Below are positions 58,177 to 64,000 of a stretch of DNA of 64,000 nt, in pieces. Each line of letters starts with the position of its first letter. Position 1 is the first letter of the stretch. The DNA is taken from assembly GCA_003255025.1 (NCBI GenBank), contig QANY01008211.1, positions 669,743 through 733,742 of the forward strand. The letters run 5' to 3'. Below the pieces are notes generated by a model. The model did not search any database and had not been told where the DNA came from. It saw only the letters and a program-made list of their open reading frames with translations. The position numbers were made by a program, and so were the translations under genes. The DNA is from Datisca glomerata (lineage: Eukaryota > Streptophyta > Magnoliopsida > Cucurbitales > Datiscaceae).

Positions 58177-60800
58177 TTGAATTTTTATAATCCATTACGG
58201 AGATTGGGTGAAAATGGTGCAACATGGTCTTTTAGTGGAGAGAATATCAAATTATTGGAGATATCTACTAACTACACTTACCACGAGCTATTTGGTATAC
58301 TGCATGAAGAACTCCAAATAAACCTCTTAAACTATGATATGTCCATCAAATTTCTATACAGAAGCCATCTCCCCTACCCTCTTGCTAAAATTTTAACGGA
58401 TAGAGATTTACAGTTCTTTGTTAAGGAGAATGGATCAGAATTACTTAGAAGCCCACTATTTATAAGTACAAGCTTATATTTTTTCCATCTCGAAGCTCGG
58501 TTCCTCAAACCATAATGTCACAGCAACCTCAGATTTTTGAAACTACAAGGTTTTATCAAAGTTGGGTTCCTGAAACACAAATGTCATGGCAACCTCTACA
58601 TGAAAGCATTCCTCACTTTGAGAGTTTTGATCATTTTGAAAGAAACTATCATGATGATGATGATTTTGGCCGTGACAATTATAATGTTTTCGTGGATGAG
58701 GATGTTGATGTTATGGAGATGATGATGATTTTGATCAGGGAGCGTATGATGATGTAAACCGTGGAGATGACCATGATGAAGCCATCAGTGGAGACAACTA
58801 TACAACAATTCTAGACTTGAATACTGGTGGTGAACCCGAGATCACAACCTGATTTGAATGAACAACGTTCTGGGTCCAGTGAGTGACGAGCTAATTTGAA
58901 TCAGCTTGTAACAGACACAATAAATATGGATGATTTGCACAGTGATAAAACCGAGCTTCTTAAGGTTGCTCGTATGATAGCCATCTGAAGAAATTTTGAG
59001 TTTTGAATCTTCAAGTCAAGCTAGTCAATATTGGTACAAACTTCATCAATACACATACATGCACATTTGAAGTTTTGGGACATTAACACTATCAGGCTAC
59101 ATATTCATTTATTGGTCATTTTATACGCTCCAAATACACGGGTGTGGATGTATATATAGGCCAAAAGACATAATTGAAGATGTTCGACTTGATTTCGGTG
59201 TCAACCTAGGTTATCATAAGGCATGGAGGGCTAGGGAATATCCATTGGAATTAGTTCAAGGGTCTCCTGAAGACAACTATAAGATGCTCCCAGAAGATTG
59301 TCACATGTTATAATAAAAATCCAGGTACTAATTTTTTATTTTGCCATCATAATATCTACACGAGTACTACACGATGGTTACATGGTCCTCATGTAGTCTA
59401 CACGATGATTACACGGACCTCGTATAGTCATCGTGTAGTCTACACAATGGTTATACGGATCTCATGTAGTCTACACGATGGTTACACGGATCTCGTGTAG
59501 TCATCGTGCAGTCTACACCTTGGTTACATGGATCTCGTGTACGCATCATGTCCACTATGTACTATGCCGATTTTAATACAGTGATATTAAATATTTTTCG
59601 AGGACAACAACACACATAGAGACTGATGAGCATGATCATTTTAAATCTTTTTTTCATGGCTCTTGGACCCTATGTTCGTGGATTTTTTAGTTGTATACAG
59701 CCTGTCATTGTTGTTGAGGCAACCGCCTTAAAAGACAAATACAAAGGGGGATTATTTGTTGTAATAGCAAAGGATAGGAACAACCAAGTATATCTCATTG
59801 CATTTGAACTTGCGAATTCAAAAAATAATGATTCATGAGAATGGTTCTTCCATAAACTTCACGATGTGATCAGTGATCAGGATCAACTTAGTATTTATAT
59901 TTGACAGACATACAAGGATACTAAATGTTGTACATGTTGTCTTTCCCAATGTGTTTCATGGAGCTTGCATCTTCCATATGGGCCAAAAAATCAAATCAAT
60001 TTATAAAAATGAAGATGCGGTCACATTGTTTTTAAAAGCAGCAAAGGTATACCATCAATCAGAATTTGATCGCCTGATGATTCATTTTACAGAAGCATTT
60101 CCAGATATTTCACAATACGAGTCGGTGGGGGGAGTTTAGAGGTGGGCACGTTCTCATTTTGATGGAAGGCGATACAATATAATGACTAAAAACATCGTGG
60201 AATGTTTGAACGGGGTTTTGAAGGATGTTAGAAAGCTTCTCATTACATACCTTATAGAACATATCTGTGACATGTTACAACGGTGGTTCTATGAACGGCG
60301 GACAAGTGCTTGTCAAATCACCTCACAAATGAAAAATTGGGTTGAGACTGAGCTTAATAAGAAGCATCTTACATCACGTATACTATCATTATTTGCTTCC
60401 AACATCCACAAGTTTCGTGTTGCGGTGGGGGTAGGGAACCAGTGGTAAACTTACATCTTAATATTTTTACGTGCAGAGAATTTGATCATGATCAAATTCC
60501 ATGCATGCATGCGGTGGCTGCATGTCGGCAGCGTAATATTTCCGCATACAGTATGTGTTCGAGTATCTACAAAAATGAGGCTTTAATTGTTGCGTATGCG
60601 GAAACAATATATCCTCTAGGGGATCAAGGAAATTGAGTCATCAGCCAAGACGTTCTCGAAAAAGTGGTATTGCCACCTATAATGAGGCGACAAAGTGGTA
60701 GACCTAGGATAAAGAGAATTTCATCTATAGGTGGGGAAGTAGTGAAAATGAAGTGCAAACGTTGTGGGAAAATTGGCCACAACTGACAAACGCAGAAATC
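58177..60800 (+). pseudogene. MULE transposase (MuDR/MUSTANG-like) remnant
   Basis: Exon 1 starts near 58,177 with a PB1-like N-domain (NPLRRLGENGATWSF, TNYTYHELFGILHEEL), then an acidic Asp/Asn/His-rich part (58,630-58,760) and the DNA-binding region AWRAREYPLELVQGSPEDNY ending CHML (about 59,310). An intron with cluster 2 follows (gt at about 59,326). Exon 2 gives HIETDEHDHF, MALGPYVRGFFSCIQPVIVV, FDRHTRILNVV, FHGACIFHMGQKIKS, MTKNIVECLNGVLKDVRKL and the SWIM finger TCREFDHDQIPCMHAVAAC, then CKRCGKIGHN. Damage: Glu (59,716-59,718) where the family has Asp in VDAT, a stop for Trp before EWFF, frameshifts near 59,650 and 59,870, a stop at about 60,138, and the first SWIM Cys replaced by Phe. 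Confidence 0.9.
59345..59565. repeat. CTACACG/CGTGTAG cluster 2 (transposase intron)
   Basis: About four related units of the form tctacacgatggttacacgg-atctcgtgtagtcatcgtg fill most of the intron between the N-terminal and DDE exons. Confidence 0.93.
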
Positions 60801-60939
60801 TAATTCCTTTATCTCAACAGGATGACCGAGCCACTTAAACATAAATAATGACCTTTGTAGAGTTAAACTAAATATTAATATAGAAATATACTTGTGTTTG
60901 TTATTTAATAAAATCATAAAGTTTAATTAACCTACTTGA

Positions 60940-61140
60940 ATCGTACACGAGAATTTCACGAGATTCGTGTAGGATTCATGTAAGCTACACGATGACTTCA
61001 TCGTGTAGACTTCACGAGATTCGTGTATCATTCATGTAAACTACGCGAGAACTTCATGGGCATCGTGTAGACTATACGAGAACTTCACGGGTATTGTGTA
61101 AACTATACGATGATTGTCACGGGCATCATGTAGGTAGGTA
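60940..61140. repeat. CTACACG/CGTGTAG cluster 3 (between convergent genes)
   Basis: Units of the form acttcacgagattcgtgta and ctacacgatgacttcatcgtgtag lie between the transposase end and the 3' end of the ULP-like gene. Confidence 0.92.
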
Positions 61141-61904
61141 TGCTAATTAAACTTTATGACAATATTAAATAAAAACACAAGTATATTTCTATAATCCATA
61201 ATTCAAAATTTAATAAAATAAAAATTCATAAAAGTATCCATATTATTTCGGTACAACATTGCCACATGTAAGTAACTCATCTTCGATATTTTTGCATTTG
61301 TTGTTGATTTATTTCTTGGAGGTTCTTCCCATATGCGAGGGTTTCGACAAATTTAAGGGTACATACCCCAGAATCGAACCTACAAAACACATGAAATATA
61401 AAAACATAATTAAATAATATGTATGAAATTTTAAGTGGACTTTCAAAAAAATGTGTACTTCATTTACCCATTCTCTTGTTGTGGATACTTCATGATCTCA
61501 TATTTTCACTCATCTTGGGGCTGAATCTCCTGTTTTCTCTCATAAATATTCATCATTTGAGCTAACCCAGGGACAATCTTCATGAAAAGTTTCATTATTT
61601 CAATGTACAAGGCGCGTTGATATGGCATGTTCATGGAGTTATAAATACGAATATACTAGCCAAACAAATTAAGCTCAACCGTAATCCAATGACTGCGGTT
61701 CACATTCATTGCAAAGATAACCTTATTCGACTGTTCTCAGCTCCTTCCAAAATTTGTTGGCAAGCCGAGGACCAGGTACCAGAGCTGATCATCAATGTCA
61801 ATATCCCAGCCTACGGGATCTTGCTCAAACTCTGTCATTCGGCCAGACAGGTTCTCCTGTAATGTCACGAGAAAAAATTTAAATCCTAAACTTTAATAAA
61901 AAAA

Positions 61905-62110
61905 TGGTCATGAAGACTACAGAAGTCTACACGAGACCAGTGAAGACCTCGTGTAGTATGCACGAAGTCTACCCGAGGCCCGTGAAGGCCTCGTGTAGTC
62001 TACACGAAGTCTACACGAGGTTTGTGAATGTCTCGTGTAGTCTACGCGAAGTCTACACGAGGGAGCGTGAAAGCCTCGTGTAGTCTACATGAAGTTTATA
62101 CAAAACCCGC
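61905..62110. repeat. CTACACG/CGTGTAG cluster 4 (ULP-like gene intron)
   Basis: Four units of about 47-50 bp, gaagtctacacgagg-ccgtgaaggcctcgtgtagt, each itself an imperfect inverted repeat. Confidence 0.93.
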
Positions 62111-62384
62111 AGGCTACGGTGTGCATTTCATTAAGTTATTCTTGCAAATCTTTCCTCATGAGCTACTGGTATGCATCGATATGTTTCAATGTAATAAAAT
62201 TTAGTTAAGATATTTATAATTATTTTAAATACCACATTAAAAAAGATTATAAATAACTTCTTACATCTGACTCAAGCCATTGATAAGGTGAAGAGACTAG
62301 TTTTTTGAACCAGATAAGGTCAACGGTGTAAAATCCAATGTCTAATTTCTCGTTCCTGTACAACGTAAGTATTGATCAATGTTT

Positions 62385-62560
62385 GGTACACGATTGGTTT
62401 ACTACACGATGGTCTCGTGTAACCATCGTGTAGACTACACGATGACTACACTAGGTCCGTGTAACCATCGTGTAGTCTACATGATGACTACACGAGGTCA
62501 GTGTAACCATCGTGTAGTATACACGACGTTAATGTAACCATCATGAATACTATACGAAGA
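62385..62560. repeat. CTACACG/CGTGTAG cluster 5 (ULP-like gene intron)
   Basis: Units of the form ctacacgatgactacacgag-gtccgtgtaaccatcgtgtag repeat about three times. Confidence 0.92.
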
Positions 62561-62894
62561 AGAAATGTACAAGAAAATTACAGAACTTATTTGTCCCTTG
62601 GGGAGGTGAACCAAGTTTTAAAACGGGTTTCATCCTTAGAAAATACATCACTATATGCTTGAAAAGGTTTGAAGTTCGTTTTGACAATGATATTCTCATC
62701 AGCTTTTTTCCTTCGCTGCTTTTCTTTTCAATCTTTTTAGTTTCCCAATTAGGTGACTCTAGGACCCGAGATCTTTTTATATTCCTCTTACCAAGTTCAC
62801 CAAGGTAGATAAGCTCTTCTTCTTCTCCATCGTTGGACTGCTCCGTTGACTAAACTGAATCCATCAATGCAGATATTATCGATGCAACTTTTTG

Positions 62895-63190
62895 TCTTTC
62901 TTCTTTTGTTTCTTCTTCTTCTTCTTCTGTTTTTTCTTCTTCTTCTTCTTTTATTTTTTCTTCTTTTGCTTCTTCTTCTTCTTCTTCCTCTTATGTTTTT
63001 CTTCTTCTTTTTTCTCTTCCATTTCTTTTTTCCCTTCTATTTTTTCTCCATCTTCCTTTTTTCACCTTCCTCCTCCTTACTACCTTCCTTCCCTTCTTCC
63101 TTTTATTCGACCTTCTCTTCTTCCTTTTCTTCTTTTTCCTTTTCTTCTTCTTCTTTCTGTTCCTTTTCTTCTTCTTCTTCTTCCTTCTCT
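62895..63190 (-). repeat. CTT/CTTTTT-rich tract coding for a Glu/Lys run
   Basis: A pyrimidine-rich triplet tract on +. On the minus strand it reads as GAA/GAG/AAG, the acidic region of the ULP-like gene. The Phe-rich + frames across it are antisense shadows. Confidence 0.85.
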
Positions 63191-63648
63191 ACCATATCTT
63201 CTGATTTTTCATCCTTCTTCATTTTTTTCACTTCCCTCACAATCTCTGTATCCTCCCCGTCGCTAGCCATCCTCATGGCAGATCAAGGACAAAATGAGTA
63301 ATCATCTGGCCTCGATGTTACCAGATGATCCATCAAAATTTTAATTCGGGAAATTGCAAAGGAAATGTCTAATTGCATGGATAAAATTTTCTTATCCATT
63401 GAAGTGATCTTTTTGTCCATTCCAATAAGGCATTTCCTCACCCAATCTTCATGTCCATTGAACTTATTGGACACAACCTTCTTCTCCTCTATTTTTTCAA
63501 TGGCCTCTTCAGACCTCTTCCTCTTCTTCTTATCCTCTTCCTTTTAAATGACATTATCCTCCTCATTAGCCTCATCTTGTACTAGAAAGGGTGATGGAGG
63601 AAGCGTCGACTAAAAAACATGTAATATTAAGAAGATAAAATAGAAAAA

Positions 63649-63740
63649 AGTGACTACACGAGATCCGTGTAACCATCGTGTAGACTACACGAGGTCCATG
63701 CAACCGTTGTGTATACTACATAATGACTACATGAGATTCA
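63649..63740. repeat. CTACACG/CGTGTAG cluster 6 (ULP-like gene intron)
   Basis: About two units of gactacacgagatccgtgta-accatcgtgtagactacacgag lie between the exon ending at 63,784 and that starting at about 63,612. Confidence 0.9.
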
Positions 63741-63865
63741 TCTTCAAGAATAAGAAGGGTAGAAAATGATTTTGAACATACCTTCTCTCCAACTACTGAT
63801 CTCCATAAGCTTTTTTCTTCTTCCTCCTCAGTAGGGACCAAGAATAGAACTGCCAACTTAAAATA

Positions 63866-64000
63866 TAAGAAATATAGAGAAATTTGGAGATATGGTTGAC
63901 CAGAATTATTGCAGATCTTGAAGGAATTCTAGCTCGAGATGATTCCTCTCATCTAAATGAGTATTATATTTCGTGTTATCCTTTTGTTCAATAGAATGTT
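63866..64000 (-). promoter_or_regulatory. ACBP copy 2 upstream (promoter-side) segment beyond the MULE
   Basis: It is similar to 46,497-46,633, which lies upstream of ACBP copy 1: agagaaattt-gatatggttgac, attcagatcttga-type, tctaaatgagtattatatt, ccttttgttcaatagaatgtt. It is called upstream sequence from position only; no TATA or other element is proven. It runs off the window. Confidence 0.5.

Larger units (their letters stand above)
61240..63852 (-). pseudogene. ULP1/C48-like cysteine protease gene of the MULE
   Basis: ULP1 proteases remove SUMO or related tags. Minus-strand exons in order: 63,852-63,784 (LVPTEEEEEKSLWRSVVGEK, donor gtatg); about 63,612-62,580, with a coiled helix region (NKFNGHEDWVRKCLIGMDKK), a long Glu/Lys-rich run and DENIIVKTNFKPFQAYSDV; about 62,350-62,270 (NEKLDIGFYTVDLIWFKKLV); about 62,165 (HIDAYQ); 61,860-61,470, with SHWITVELNLF (His at 61,689-61,691) and YIRIYNSM; and 61,379-61,277, with FDSGVCTLKFVETLAYG. 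The family has VYDS and DCGVF; here Asp is Asn (61,638-61,640) and the catalytic Cys is Ser (61,370-61,372). Several stops (after NLFG, in the acidic run) also break it. Exon edges are approximate. Confidence 0.78.
57146..63865. mobile_element. Mutator-like element carrying a ULP1-like protease gene (KI-MULE type)
   Basis: The element lies between two segments that are contiguous or close in ACBP copy 1 (46,185 and 46,497), so it is an insertion of about 6.7 kb. It holds a + strand MULE transposase pseudogene (58,177-60,800), a converging - strand ULP1/C48-like gene (61,240 to at least 63,852), and six clusters of CTACACG/CGTGTAG repeats. MULEs that carry ULP-like genes are known in several plants as Kaonashi or CUMULE elements. 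I found no convincing terminal inverted repeat, and the ends are placed only from the ACBP comparison. Confidence 0.7.

Noticed and set aside
61617..61862. 81-codon plus frame
   Set aside because: Antisense of the ULP-like exon with the SHWI motif on the minus strand.
62846..63301. Phe/Ser-rich plus-strand frames that look like membrane segments
   Set aside because: They are the antisense of the Glu/Lys-rich region of the minus-strand ULP-like gene, written by CTT triplets.
57146..63865. Terminal inverted repeats for the MULE
   Set aside because: Only a weak partial match between about 57,150 and 63,850 was seen by eye, not enough to call.

Overview
The window is nuclear DNA from a flowering plant, probably a eudicot. 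It is AT-rich and built mostly of old, nested, broken transposable elements: copia-type (Ty1-like) LTR retrotransposons, plant L1-type LINEs carrying DUF4283 and zf-RVT domains, a CACTA (En/Spm) remnant, and a Mutator-like element that carries a ULP1-type protease gene. The only recognisable host gene is a small acyl-CoA-binding protein (ACBP) gene present as two damaged copies. I saw no rRNA, tRNA or CRISPR array and no intact long reading frame. The host family (cucurbit or other) cannot be fixed from this sequence.

Layout. 1-3,313: leader, primer-binding site and long LTR of a minus-strand copia element (A). 3,314-8,036: plus-strand LINE-1, then a ~175-bp tandem repeat, an (ATT)n tract and the 5' end of a second LINE. 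8,646-14,965: minus-strand copia D (3' LTR, pol, gag, leader). 14,966-16,790: unidentified DNA with an internal duplication. 16,791-20,721: minus-strand copia E (RE1/Retrofit-like), cut off at the RNase H domain. 20,722-24,200: no recognisable gene. 24,200-25,866: CACTA transposase remnants, cut by the LTR of copia B (25,867-27,863), whose rearranged pol runs to 31,640. 31,641-34,111: leader with two tandem-repeat arrays, primer-binding site and LTR of a further element (F). 34,112-34,905: a second D-type LTR fragment. 34,906-43,745: a complex of four LINE pieces (plus, then three minus) joined by the ~175-bp repeat.

ACBP region, 43,746-64,000. Copy 1 keeps the upstream region, the 5' leader and the first coding exon (MALK), with the LINE complex cutting it in intron 1. 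Copy 2 keeps all four exons (48,109-49,846) but has a frameshift and an in-frame stop. A complete copia element (C, 49,867-56,397, both LTRs) sits 20 bp upstream of its ATG. A Mutator-like element (about 57,146-63,865) lies further upstream, and ACBP-upstream homology resumes at about 63,866. Copy 1 therefore acts as an empty-site reference for both insertions.

The most interesting unit is the Mutator-like element. It has a transposase pseudogene on + and a converging ULP1/C48-like protease gene on -, in which two of the three catalytic residues look replaced. Six clusters of CTACACG/CGTGTAG inverted repeats lie in its introns and spacers. The second is the recurring arrangement LINE 3' end / ~175-bp repeat / next LINE, always in one orientation.
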